From Zhouia spongiae (GTDB lineage Bacteria > Bacteroidota > Bacteroidia > Flavobacteriales > Flavobacteriaceae): 64,000 nucleotides of DNA. Location: contig NZ_CP094326.1 of assembly GCF_022760175.1 (NCBI RefSeq), positions 1,116,001 to 1,180,000 of the forward strand. Reading direction: 5' to 3'. The stretch's first letter is position 1; each line of letters starts with the position of its first letter. A program made the position numbers and the translations under genes. Shown here piece after piece: positions 1-8,128 of this stretch. The notes under the pieces were generated by a model. It was given only the letters and a program-made list of their open reading frames with translations. It did no database searches and was not told where the DNA came from.

Positions 1-66
1 TGATTAACTTGTTTTTAAACCAAATATTGTTAGGCTTGTAAAAATACATTTCTTTTTCATATAAAT

Positions 67-88
67 AAAAAAAGCCCGAAAATCGGGC
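67..88 (-). terminator. Terminator of the ABC transporter genes
   Basis: A 6-bp GC-rich stem (positions 74-79 with 83-88) is followed on the minus strand by a run of seven T residues. It lies about 100 bp past the stop codon of the ABC ATPase gene and fits an intrinsic terminator. The 97 bp between them hold only a small inverted repeat beside the stop codon. Confidence 0.75.
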
Positions 89-187
89 CTGAATTAAAAG
101 TAAATATCTAAAAACCCGGTTGATTTCTCTCCGGCAAACCATTCGGGAGTCATACGGAACCCCTCAAAACGTTTGTGCACATCCCGA

Positions 188-883
188 TTATCGGGTAAAA
201 TACGTCTCTAACTCTTGCAGGGTTTCTGTAGATGTTTTTATATCTCTTACCTTTTCCCCTTTATCCAAAACAACGACTCTTTCACAGACTTCAGTGACAT
301 GCATCAGATCATGACTGGAAATCAAGATTGTAACTTCTTTCCCGAAGGCCTGTTCTTTAATCAGTTTTTTTAATCGTATCTGGGTGGTTGGATCTAGATT
401 GGCAAAAGGTTCGTCTAAAATAATCACCTCAGGATTCCCGATAAAAGACGCCACGATACCTGCTTTTTTCTGATTTCCTTTTGACAGGTCTCTCAGGTAT
501 TTTTTCCCGCCTAATATTTCCCCGTTGAAAAAATCTTCAAAAGGAGCCAGGAATGCATCAACATCGGCTTTGTTTTGCCCTCTTAATTCTCCAATAAAAT
601 AGAAATACTCTTCCGGCGTGAGGTAGCCGATCAGAAAACTTTCATCAATAAAAGCCGCTGTAAAAGGCTTCCATGCTTCGCTTTCATTAACTTTTATCTG
701 ATTATTTTCCACATACCCGGTGGTAGGTTTTATAAGGTCTAATAATAAGCTGAAAAAAGTAGTTTTACCGGCTCCATTATTTCCTACCAATCCAAAACTT
801 TGCCCTTTGGGTATTTCGAGAAAGTCTATATTCAGAACGGTCGTCCCCGCATATTTTTTTGATAGCTCATTAACTATGATCAT
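188..883 (-). CDS. ABC transporter ATP-binding protein
   Basis: This is a 231-residue ATPase subunit of an ABC transporter, acting at the inner face of the cytoplasmic membrane. Walker A (GNNGAGKTT) is at residues 34-42, the signature motif (LSKGNQKK) at 133-140, Walker B (VIILDEP) at 153-159, and a switch histidine (ISSHD) near 190. The length is normal for a stand-alone ATPase of the ABC-2 export type. The gene starts 14 bp after the DUF5687 membrane protein gene, so the two are probably one transcript and one transporter. The substrate cannot be read from the sequence. Confidence 0.93.
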   Translation of the reverse strand: MIIVNELSKKYAGTTVLNIDFLEIPKGQSFGLVGNNGAGKTTFFSLLLDLIKPTTGYVENNQIKVNESEAWKPFTAAFIDESFLIGYLTPEEYFYFIGELRGQNKADVDAFLAPFEDFFNGEILGGKKYLRDLSKGNQKKAGIVASFIGNPEVIILDEPFANLDPTTQIRLKKLIKEQAFGKEVTILISSHDLMHVTEVCERVVVLDKGEKVRDIKTSTETLQELETYFTR

Positions 884-897
884 AACGAAAGTATCTT

Positions 898-2370
898 TTA
901 GTTCTTCTGCTTGTAGGCAGCTATTGTTTTATATTTCTCTGTTTTGTATATCTTTTCGATGATATCAAACACCTTTTCCTTAAATGCAAATCCGAGCAAC
1001 CCGGCAATGGCTACCAACAAATAGCCCAACATGGGTCCAACGGTATAATGTCCTGCAGCATATAAGGCCATAGGCAGCAACATTTTAGGGATGGTCAGTA
1101 AAATCGTTTTCAGGTTAAACGCCTGCTTATCTCCGAATGCCTTTTTATTGGAGGTGAGGTCTATCGGGGTTTTCACATAAGCACCTCCCCACAAAACCAT
1201 ATGACTGTTGACACCGATATTGTATATCGCAGCTACCAGAATAGCCAGGTACACTTCCAGTCCAAAGTATACGTAGAACGATGCCAATACTGTTGTGATT
1301 ATAGTTGCAATTACAATCAACCACCATTTGGCATTAAGATAGTCGCGATACATTATGTTCTGACTCATCATGAGCTGGTAGTACGAGCTATCCCAGCTTG
1401 GAACATATTGCCCGAAAGTGAACAGAAACCCACCAGACACGAACAATCCTGCAAAGATTCTCCAAACGGGCCCTTCATAGGCTTCAACGGCTCCTGAGAA
1501 AAACAAGAGTCCGTAAAAAATGAAAGCCACACTCATTATTACGGCTGTTCTGGATCGTTTATTCCTCTTAATGAGCTTAAGGTCATTTTTCAGGAAGATA
1601 GCAATGCTCCCAAAACGGTTCAACCAATCGAAACTCTCTGTTTTAGCTTCTTGTTGCTTTTGTTTCAAGCCGCCATCTAAATACAATATGTTCTTAAAAT
1701 ACCTGAAAGCCGCCACATACATAGCCACCATGAACAAAACAGGAATTACTGTCAGATAAGGGGTACTGTATAATGCGTTGAAAACCGGCGCCGTATATAT
1801 GGTAACATCAAATATCTGGTAATATTGTAATCCGAACAACAATACCAACAAGCCTAAGAACGAGTAAAAAACAGTATCGATATCGTTCAGAAACACATTT
1901 ATAAAGTTATTGCAATATATTATGGTCAGGGCACTGACGGTCCACAAAATTACCTGTAACGGTGGATAGCCCTCTATGATCAATACAACAGCAAAAGGAA
2001 TAAAAAAGAAATAATGAATAAAATTAAAAAACGATAATACGGTTTTCCACAAACTGAAGTGTACTATTTTTGCCTTACTGAAAGGCAGGTACAAAAGCGG
2101 TTTAATATTAACCACAGGCATTTTTTGCATCATATATTTAAATACCAGATCGACAAAGAAGTAGTAAATCAAAAAATGGTTGATGATCTGGAAAGGGTCT
2201 TGTTGTATCTTTTCTTCCAGGATATAATAGATCCCCCCGCCCAATACGGTAAACATCACGATCATGTACAGGGCAAAAAAGATGGTGATGATCTTGAAAA
2301 AAAGATTGGAACTCAGGGAGGCTGACCTGAAAAAAGACTTCCACTGAAGGGTAACAAAGTGCTTTAGCAT
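898..2370 (-). CDS. DUF5687 family membrane protein, ABC permease
   Basis: This 490-residue polytopic protein has about ten hydrophobic segments in two blocks (about residues 20-230 and 275-470) separated by a charged, Lys/Glu-rich linker. It starts MLKHFVTLQWKSFFRS, a pattern I recognise from the Bacteroidota DUF5687 family. It is the first gene of a two-gene unit with the downstream ATPase and is therefore the likely permease. In this family the exported substrate is not known, so export of a lipid, peptide or antibiotic would be a guess. Confidence 0.85.
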   Translation of the reverse strand: MLKHFVTLQWKSFFRSASLSSNLFFKIITIFFALYMIVMFTVLGGGIYYILEEKIQQDPFQIINHFLIYYFFVDLVFKYMMQKMPVVNIKPLLYLPFSKAKIVHFSLWKTVLSFFNFIHYFFFIPFAVVLIIEGYPPLQVILWTVSALTIIYCNNFINVFLNDIDTVFYSFLGLLVLLFGLQYYQIFDVTIYTAPVFNALYSTPYLTVIPVLFMVAMYVAAFRYFKNILYLDGGLKQKQQEAKTESFDWLNRFGSIAIFLKNDLKLIKRNKRSRTAVIMSVAFIFYGLLFFSGAVEAYEGPVWRIFAGLFVSGGFLFTFGQYVPSWDSSYYQLMMSQNIMYRDYLNAKWWLIVIATIITTVLASFYVYFGLEVYLAILVAAIYNIGVNSHMVLWGGAYVKTPIDLTSNKKAFGDKQAFNLKTILLTIPKMLLPMALYAAGHYTVGPMLGYLLVAIAGLLGFAFKEKVFDIIEKIYKTEKYKTIAAYKQKN

Positions 2371-2468
2371 TAGAAAATGGTTCGTTATTTCGATTCATTA
2401 GTATAAATAAATCTTAATCCGTTACATAAAAATACCAGGTTTATTATTTTTACCAAAAAATTAAAGAT

Positions 2469-3521
2469 ATGAGTCACTTTCACCCACTTAGGGTTAAACA
2501 TATAGAACATATTACCCCCAATTCGGTAACTGTATCATTTGAAATACCAAATGACCTTAAAGATGAATTCAGATTTACCCCGGGTCAATATATCAACATA
2601 AGGAAAGAACTGAACGGAAAAGAACTTCGCCGTTCGTATTCTATCTGCTCTTCTGCCGGTAATGGAGATCTGACTATCGGAATTAAAAAAGTAGATTCAG
2701 GCTTGTTTTCACAATTTGCAAACAACGAACTTAAAAGTGGAGATGTTCTGGACATTTATCCTCCATTAGGACATTTTACATTCGACCCGGCTGAAAGCCG
2801 GAATAAGAACATTGCCGCATTTGCCGCCGGGAGCGGAATTACACCCATAATGAGTATTATGAAATCGGTTTTAGAAGAAACTGACGGCAACTTTATATTG
2901 GTATATGGTAATAAAAGCGCTGCCGAGACCATGTTCCACAAGGAGATCACAGAACTTATTGCTGAATATCCGGAACGGCTGAAGGTTTATTTCATCTATA
3001 GTCAGGAACAGGATGGAGAGAGCATGTTTGGCAGGGTAGAACGTTCGACAGTTAATTTTATTATTAATAATAAGCACAAAGACACTACCTTCGACGCCTA
3101 TTATTTATGTGGTCCGGAAGCCATGATCCATACGGTATCTGACACCCTAACTGAAAAAGGGATCACAAAAGAGATGATCAGGTTTGAATTGTTTACTACT
3201 GCTGATGCAGATGAAGAAGATCTTTCTTCAATTCCCGAGGGCAAAACGAAGGTAAAAGTGATCGTTGATGATGAAGAGTTCGAATTTATTATGGACCACA
3301 AAGAACGGGTTCTGGATGCCGCTTTAAAAGAAGATATCGATGCGCCTTATTCATGTCAGGGAGGTATTTGCAGTAGCTGTATGGCGAAGTTAAAACAAGG
3401 AAAGGTTGAAATGGTGAAAAACCAGATCTTAACGGACAGTGAACTGGAAGAAGGCCTGATACTCACCTGTCAGTCTCATCCTCTTACAGATACCATTGTC
3501 GTAGATTATGACGATATATAA
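2469..3521 (+). CDS. FAD/NAD(P)H 2Fe-2S oxidoreductase, PaaE type
   Basis: This 350-residue reductase passes electrons from NAD(P)H through FAD to a plant-type 2Fe-2S centre. The FAD-binding motif RSYSICSS lies near residue 58. A nicotinamide-binding loop (GSGITPIMSIMKSVL) is near 122. A C-terminal ferredoxin domain carries cysteines at about 296, 301, 304 and 334. The order FNR-like domain then ferredoxin matches the PaaE family of phenylacetyl-CoA epoxidase reductases, but no other paa gene is present here. In flavobacteria such stand-alone copies are common and their acceptor is unknown. A terminator follows directly. Confidence 0.88.
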   Translation: MSHFHPLRVKHIEHITPNSVTVSFEIPNDLKDEFRFTPGQYINIRKELNGKELRRSYSICSSAGNGDLTIGIKKVDSGLFSQFANNELKSGDVLDIYPPLGHFTFDPAESRNKNIAAFAAGSGITPIMSIMKSVLEETDGNFILVYGNKSAAETMFHKEITELIAEYPERLKVYFIYSQEQDGESMFGRVERSTVNFIINNKHKDTTFDAYYLCGPEAMIHTVSDTLTEKGITKEMIRFELFTTADADEEDLSSIPEGKTKVKVIVDDEEFEFIMDHKERVLDAALKEDIDAPYSCQGGICSSCMAKLKQGKVEMVKNQILTDSELEEGLILTCQSHPLTDTIVVDYDDI

Positions 3522-3554
3522 CTAAAAAAGGACTTTTCTCAGTCCTTTTTAGTT
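3520..3554 (+). terminator. Terminator after the PaaE-type reductase
   Basis: A long A-rich/T-rich hairpin overlaps the stop codon: about 13 bp of stem on each side of a loop near 3534-3541. The 3' arm ends in a T-run, so it should work on the plus strand. The arms are symmetric enough to act in both directions. Confidence 0.8.
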
Positions 3555-3807
3555 ATATTATTTAATGCTGCCCCAACACTAAACCTCCTATACCGGTATC
3601 ATTTCCTCTTCCGCCTTTATAATTTTTGCGGGTTAACTTCCCCTCTATACAAAGTTCTTACTAAGGTTATGGCTCCAGCCCCCTGATTAAAAAAGTTTTA
3701 AAGATATTTTTTTAAAAAACACAGGCCTAACAAGCTCATTACAAGAACTCTGTACATTTTATGATATTTTCATTAAACAGAAATGAAGAAATGATCATGC
3801 TTCTTTA
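3555..3807. other. Intergenic region with a short coding-like remnant
   Basis: No complete gene is seen here. On the minus strand 31 codons stay open from 3657 to a stop at 3562-3564. They have no start codon, and the reading is rich in Gly, Lys and Arg (ends GIGGLVLGQH). Stops close the frame immediately upstream. It could be the tail of a lost gene or chance. Confidence 0.35.
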
Positions 3808-3816
3808 TATTTTTGC
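3808..3816 (+). promoter_or_regulatory. Bacteroidota -7 element for tRNA-Pro
   Basis: The sequence TATTTTTGC matches the Bacteroidota -7 consensus TAnnTTTG and lies 10 bp before the tRNA 5' end. That is the expected distance for a primary transcript with a very short leader. No clear -33 TTTG is present. Confidence 0.6.
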
Positions 3817-3826
3817 AGTAATAAAA

Positions 3827-3899
3827 CGGGATGTGGCGCAGTTGGTAGCGTACACGCATGGGGTGCGTGTGGTCGCTGGTTCGAGTCCAGTCATCCCGA
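3827..3899 (+). tRNA. tRNA-Pro (anticodon GGG)
   Basis: The 73-nt cloverleaf has an acceptor stem CGGGATG/CATCCCG, a D-arm containing AGTTGGTAGC, a GGG anticodon within loop ATGGGGT, and a T-arm around GGTTCGAGTCC. The C1:G72 pair and A73 are typical bacterial tRNA-Pro identity elements. CCA is not encoded. A weak hairpin (3905-3919) follows. The next 230 bp, up to the convergent gene end, hold no gene, only an 8-bp inverted repeat at 4002-4025. Confidence 0.96.
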
Positions 3900-4131
3900 C
3901 TAGCCCCATTTCTAATGGGATCTAAACATCTTATAAACCCTCATTCATCACCTCACAACCCATAGTCTCCCGGCTTTGAGAAATAACCATTAAGTTACCA
4001 CCTCCGAAGTCAGGAGGCTTCGGAGAGCACATATAACCAACATTTTCATGATCAAAACATACGTTGTGGACTAGGCAAAATACGATCTATTTTTAGTCCA
4101 TCCACAAGTTTTGAAACTGATCCCCTATTTT

Positions 4132-5001
4132 CTACTCACACATGGCATTAAGATAAAAACTTAAATTTTGACCGCTTTTATTCCATTTATCCATTGCTTT
4201 TTCTCTTGAAAATGCTGTATGAATTGGCGAGCTTGCTGTCGCTATTGCAAAATATTTACTCTTTTCATCCGTTTTTACACTTTCAAGCCATTGTATGGTT
4301 ACTGCTATTTCTTCAATGTCTTCTTTTAGATAGATATCATAAGGTTCTAAATCAACTTTAAACCATCCGTGAAAATTATCTTTAATTTCAAATACAATAT
4401 TTTTATGTACTATTATTTCTGTAGGTATTCCATCTTCAATTTTATAAAAATTCACTCTGAACTTTAGGGATTTAAAGTTGTTTGAGGTGATATTAAAATT
4501 TAAATCTTTTATATGGCAGTTTCTTCTTAATTTAAATTTCATCCCCTTTTCTTTACTCAATCTATCATCTACATCTTTTTCATTGTATGAGTAAAAATTT
4601 GCATGAAACAAACCAATCCCTTTTGATGTCCTCCCTATTTTTTTAGACTTATACTTTACTTTTTCAGCACTTAGCACAACTTCATCCAGTTCCATGTTTT
4701 TAGATTGAAGGAGAATAGATCCTGTCAGGTTTTTCAAATCTGAAATCAAATATTTTTCCGCTTTATAACCGATATAAGAGAATATAACAGTGTCATTCAA
4801 TCTCACTTTATGGTCTAAGTAAAGTTTGAAAACACCATTCTCATTAGAAACAGTTCCAACACTTTTGTCTTTAATGCCAATATTAACATAAGGAAGTGGT
4901 TCGTTATTTTCAGTACTAAGAACTTTTCCTGATATTATTTGTTCTTGAGCCTGAATAACCAATGTAAACATGATTAACAAAAATGTAACTTTTATTTTCA
5001 T
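4132..5001 (-). CDS. Secreted protein with CarboxypepD_reg-like domain
   Basis: This 289-residue exported protein has a signal peptide at about residues 1-19 (ending VIQAQ). Residues 20-110 form a carboxypeptidase-regulatory-like beta-sandwich with the usual pattern GKVLSTENNEPLPYVNIG, as found at the N-terminus of TonB receptors. Residues 120-289 are not recognised. No plug or beta-barrel follows, so it is not a receptor. The gene is AT-richer than its neighbours and stands alone between a tRNA and a glycosyltransferase, which is compatible with acquisition. Its function is unknown. Confidence 0.8.
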   Translation of the reverse strand: MKIKVTFLLIMFTLVIQAQEQIISGKVLSTENNEPLPYVNIGIKDKSVGTVSNENGVFKLYLDHKVRLNDTVIFSYIGYKAEKYLISDLKNLTGSILLQSKNMELDEVVLSAEKVKYKSKKIGRTSKGIGLFHANFYSYNEKDVDDRLSKEKGMKFKLRRNCHIKDLNFNITSNNFKSLKFRVNFYKIEDGIPTEIIVHKNIVFEIKDNFHGWFKVDLEPYDIYLKEDIEEIAVTIQWLESVKTDEKSKYFAIATASSPIHTAFSREKAMDKWNKSGQNLSFYLNAMCE

Positions 5002-5230
5002 TCTTTTATTTTAAGAGGTTTATAAAACATTAAGGCTATTGACATCCTTTTACCTCTATTTTTAATAGAGAAAGGCAAAAGATTTTTTTACTTATCATCT
5101 TTACAATTACGTTCAACTACACTTTGAAAGTAAAATAAGACAATAAATAATAGTTTATAATGTTAAAAAAAGACAATTAACATATCTTTAATCAGACCCG
5201 ACACACCTAGACAGGCAACGCTACTAAACA

Positions 5231-5256
5231 AAAGAGGGCTCGTACGAGCCCTCTTT
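5231..5256. terminator. Perfect palindromic bidirectional terminator
   Basis: A perfect 26-bp palindrome (AAAGAGGGCTCG, then its complement) folds into a GC-rich stem flanked by A-runs and T-runs. It lies 21 bp past the glycosyltransferase stop on the minus strand and should terminate in either direction. The 229 bp from here to the upstream protein gene (5002-5230) hold only a small AT hairpin near 5055-5071. Confidence 0.8.
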
Positions 5257-5277
5257 ATTCTTATTATTTATTCGGTA

Positions 5278-6006
5278 TTACCTCCAATAGTCTGCAATCC
5301 ATTTTGCCGGTCTCACATAGCGATACCACTTACCGCGGCCTCCTTTAATGGCCTTCGGAGGATTAATTTCACCGTGGAAAATAATTATTTTAGATCCCTC
5401 AGGAATGCTTGGCTTTTTCCATACCGCTAACGGGAACTTCGAAATACAATCGTATTTATAACTGGGACACCAAGGCTTCGGCCAGTAGTTGAGCATTCCT
5501 TTTTCGTGTACCGCCCAGGTTAAATACTCCTGCTCATTTCTATGTTGTTTTCTAATAGAATCAAAATTTTCAACAAAATAATCGAACACATAACCGTGCT
5601 TACCTATTTCGAATCTGTATACAGAAGAATTCCCGGTAATCCGCCATTGCTTTCTGTAGTCTTTAATAATCATAAACGGATTATCGTCTTCAAAGAAACA
5701 ATCGATATTATCGACTATGACCACATCTAAATCTAAAAACAAAGCTGTTCCCTCCAATCCGTACAAATCCGACTTCAGCGTGGTCAGCTTTTTCCACATC
5801 CGCTCCGGAAGGTTTCCGGGGATATCAATTTCTGGAATGGGGAAACATTTAATATGATCATCTATTCCTTTTTCGTCGTCAGTAAAACAAACCATGGTAA
5901 AAGACAGATTCAAATTCCTTTTTACCATGCTATATAATCTGTTTACATAAGTGGCATCATAAAGTGTTCCCCACTTCATGCAAAATATATGAATGTCTTT
6001 ATGCAT
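5278..6006 (-). CDS. Putative glycosyltransferase, DxD type
   Basis: This 242-residue soluble protein has no signal peptide. It looks like a nucleotide-sugar transferase of the GT-A fold. The motif ALFLDLDVVIVDN near residue 90 supplies the DxD metal and sugar-nucleotide site, and a C-terminal FHGEINPPKA segment is typical of short transferases of this kind. The donor and acceptor are unknown. It stands alone, divergent from upp and sharing a compact promoter region with it, rather than in a polysaccharide cluster. Confidence 0.7.
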   Translation of the reverse strand: MHKDIHIFCMKWGTLYDATYVNRLYSMVKRNLNLSFTMVCFTDDEKGIDDHIKCFPIPEIDIPGNLPERMWKKLTTLKSDLYGLEGTALFLDLDVVIVDNIDCFFEDDNPFMIIKDYRKQWRITGNSSVYRFEIGKHGYVFDYFVENFDSIRKQHRNEQEYLTWAVHEKGMLNYWPKPWCPSYKYDCISKFPLAVWKKPSIPEGSKIIIFHGEINPPKAIKGGRGKWYRYVRPAKWIADYWR

Positions 6007-6048
6007 CTGATCTTTTTTAGCATTCGTATCATTAACGATACTTTGAGT

Positions 6049-6057
6049 GCAAATATA
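6049..6057 (-). promoter_or_regulatory. Minus-strand -7 element for the glycosyltransferase
   Basis: On the minus strand this reads TATATTTGC, a full match to the Bacteroidota -7 element, 42 bp before the start codon. It lies 12 bp from the plus-strand element of upp, so the two divergent promoters nearly overlap. Confidence 0.6.
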
Positions 6058-6069
6058 CCTTTTATTACT

Positions 6070-6078
6070 TATTTTTGA
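6070..6078 (+). promoter_or_regulatory. -7 element for upp
   Basis: TATTTTTGA matches TAnnTTTG. It lies inside the longest open frame of upp and about 35 bp before the ATG at 6113. This argues that the longer frame beginning at 6047 is not the translated start. Confidence 0.6.
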
Positions 6079-6112
6079 GGGAGATTCTCTTTATTGTATA
6101 AACGAACGCCAT

Positions 6113-6772
6113 ATGGAAATACATCATCTTGCTCAAAACAACTCTGTGCTCAAACACTTTCTGGCCGAGCTTAGAAATGTAAATATCCAACAGGATCGAA
6201 TGCGGTTCAGAAAGAATATGGAGCGGGTCGGAGAGTTGCTTGCATACGAAATGAGCAAATCTTTTCATTATAAAGAAATTAATGTTGAAACGCCTTTGGG
6301 TTCAAAACAAACTCACGAAATTGATGAAGAACTGGTTATTTGCGGTATCTTCAGAGCAGGCCTGGCACTTCATCAGGGGTTCCTTAATTATTTCGATAAT
6401 GCAGATAATGCTTTTATATCTGCTTACAGAAAGCATCATAAAAACAGTGATGCATTCGAAATAGAGGTAGAGTACCTTGCGTGTCCTGCGCTTGAAAACA
6501 AAACCTTAATACTTGTTGATCCGATGCTCGCAACCGGTCGTTCATTTGAAGCTGCTTACAAGGCCATTGAACAAACCGGTTCTCCAAAAAACATACATAT
6601 AGCAGCTGTTGTCGCTACTCCCGAGGGGATTGAACATTTGGAAGAAACATTACGCCCGGACACTAAAATATGGATCGCAGATATCGATGAAAGATTAGAT
6701 GAGAAGGACTATATTGTACCCGGTCTTGGAGATGCGGGAGATCTCTTATACGGATCTAAATTACAGCACTAA
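6113..6772 (+). CDS. upp: Uracil phosphoribosyltransferase
   Basis: It converts uracil and PRPP to UMP in pyrimidine salvage, in the cytoplasm. The PRPP-binding loop VDPMLATGRS is at about residues 135-144, and the uracil-binding C-terminal motif VPGLGDAGDLLYG is near the end. I chose the ATG at 6113 (219 residues, starting MEIHHLAQNN). It matches the usual family start, and a promoter element sits over the 22 extra codons of the longer frame. The Gly usual in ATGGS is Arg here (ATGRS), a conservative oddity. Its 3' end overlaps the convergent DUF6427 gene by 12 bp. Confidence 0.93.
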   Translation: MEIHHLAQNNSVLKHFLAELRNVNIQQDRMRFRKNMERVGELLAYEMSKSFHYKEINVETPLGSKQTHEIDEELVICGIFRAGLALHQGFLNYFDNADNAFISAYRKHHKNSDAFEIEVEYLACPALENKTLILVDPMLATGRSFEAAYKAIEQTGSPKNIHIAAVVATPEGIEHLEETLRPDTKIWIADIDERLDEKDYIVPGLGDAGDLLYGSKLQH

Positions 6773-7684
6773 TGCCAAAAACGGCATCAGAACAAATATC
6801 CATAAAACAGCTTCTTTTAACCACTTCGATTTTGTTGTTTGTAGGTAATTCGCAATAACCATTGCCAGCGGAAAAGCAATAAATATAAGTTCAGAAACAT
6901 TTATATCTTCTGAAAAAACCGAAATCCCTATTCCTATGGTCAAAGCCACTACTACCAATGCCATTGCTTTTTGTGCCTTTGCCGAACGGATTTTTATATT
7001 CACCAAATACCCGATTAAAGCAAAAAAACCAATTACCAAAGTTGTTATTACCGGAACAGAAAAACTCGGGTTCTTATACTTGTCTATGTTAAACTCTATA
7101 CGAAATGTAAAAATTTCTATCAGGCCGGTAATATTGTCGGTAAGAAAGTAGTATGTAAGAACAAAAAACAACACCATACCGCCCCCTACTATTGGCACCA
7201 GCCAGTTCCTGTAATCTTTGGCATCGTAAAACAGGACCCCTATGTAAACAAGCACCAGAAACAAGGCACTCCATTGATACCATAAAAAGGCCAGACCAAC
7301 CAATAGAGATGCATCAAAAAGTTTTTGTTTAATCGCCAGGTTGGTTCGGAGGCTCATAAGTCTCCTTATCACTAATAGTATAAAAAAATTAGCGATTACA
7401 AACTTACCGCTTTGCAATATTGGCGGGTACATACATAACAACAATACATACAACAGGATAGGGTATGAGTTATTTCGGGATAGATTGTTCTTCTTACTGA
7501 TAAAATCTACTAACAACGCACTCAGAATAAGCAATAGACACAGGCCGGATTTTTCGAGCCATTCAATCCCTTTTAAAGCATGGTGAAAAACAAATAACTG
7601 AACACCCCAGAAGTACAGAAATAAAAAAATTCCAATAAAAATTAAATTTATAGGTTTTGTTTTTCCAAAAATGCTTGAAATCAT
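6761..7684 (-). CDS. DUF6427 family membrane protein
   Basis: This 307-residue protein is hydrophobic throughout, with about nine to ten predicted membrane segments, and starts MISSIFGKTKPINLIF. Sequence and position beside upp and DUF6341 fit the Bacteroidota DUF6427 family. The role is unknown. The gene is convergent with upp (12-bp overlap) and divergent from the DUF6341 gene. Confidence 0.8.
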   Translation of the reverse strand: MISSIFGKTKPINLIFIGIFLFLYFWGVQLFVFHHALKGIEWLEKSGLCLLLILSALLVDFISKKNNLSRNNSYPILLYVLLLCMYPPILQSGKFVIANFFILLVIRRLMSLRTNLAIKQKLFDASLLVGLAFLWYQWSALFLVLVYIGVLFYDAKDYRNWLVPIVGGGMVLFFVLTYYFLTDNITGLIEIFTFRIEFNIDKYKNPSFSVPVITTLVIGFFALIGYLVNIKIRSAKAQKAMALVVVALTIGIGISVFSEDINVSELIFIAFPLAMVIANYLQTTKSKWLKEAVLWIFVLMPFLALVL

Positions 7685-7705
7685 GTTGTGTTTTTATACT
7701 TTTGC
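7675..7705 (+). promoter_or_regulatory. Promoter of the DUF6341 gene
   Basis: A -33-like TTG at 7675-7677 and a -7 element TACTTTTGC at 7697-7705 are 19 bp apart, a good Bacteroidota promoter. The start codon follows 28 bp later. Confidence 0.6.
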
Positions 7706-7733
7706 AATGTAAAATTAATATAACTTTTTACTG

Positions 7734-7955
7734 ATGAGAGATTTTTTTGAAGGTATTCAATATTTGTTTGAAGATATTTTATTTGTTCCTTTAAACAGTT
7801 TACGTTTTATGCATAGCTGGTGGGGTTCTAACGCCATTAACTGGATCTTTATCATAATAGGCATGGTAGCCCTTGTATATTGGGTTCTTCAATTGAAGAA
7901 ATTTAACGACAATAACGAAGAGAACAAAGACGTAACGGCACATTCGTACCTATAA
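7734..7955 (+). CDS. DUF6341 family small membrane protein
   Basis: This 73-residue protein has one membrane helix (about residues 34-52, WIFIIIGMVALVYWVLQL), an aromatic N-terminal segment and a charged C-terminal tail. I recognise it as DUF6341, a conserved flavobacterial protein found next to upp and DUF6427. In some annotations it wrongly carries the upp name by proximity. The function is unknown. It has its own promoter and two hairpins downstream. Confidence 0.8.
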   Translation: MRDFFEGIQYLFEDILFVPLNSLRFMHSWWGSNAINWIFIIIGMVALVYWVLQLKKFNDNNEENKDVTAHSYL

Positions 7956-7980
7956 GTCTTTTCCTTTTTAAAATATTTTA

Positions 7981-7999
7981 CCGAAGCAGATCGCTTCGG
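7981..7999 (+). terminator. Terminator of the DUF6341 gene
   Basis: A 7-bp stem (CCGAAGC/GCTTCGG) with a 5-nt loop lies 25 bp past the stop codon and is followed by TTATTTTC. Confidence 0.65.
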
Positions 8000-8011
8000 T
8001 TATTTTCTATG

Positions 8012-8040
8012 ATACCCTTTCGATGTCGAAAGGGTATTTT
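8012..8040 (+). terminator. Second hairpin, back-up terminator
   Basis: A 12-bp stem (8012-8023 with 8026-8037) with a tiny loop is followed by TTT. It is the stronger of two plus-strand hairpins in tandem after the DUF6341 gene. Confidence 0.65.
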
Positions 8041-8060
8041 TATGAATATGAGGTACCAAA

Positions 8061-8101
8061 AGAGGCTGAATTTTAAGTTAAAACCTAATCATTCAGCCTC
8101 T
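8061..8101 (-). terminator. Terminator of purD
   Basis: An 11-bp stem (AGAGGCTGAAT with its complement) around a 19-nt loop lies 28 bp past the purD stop. On the minus strand it is followed by TTTT. Confidence 0.7.
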
Positions 8102-8128
8102 TCATTTTTCATGTATCTAAGTTAAAGA

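Noticed and set aside
6047-6112. Longer N-terminus for upp
   Set aside because: The extra residues are unlike the family and a promoter -7 element lies within them.
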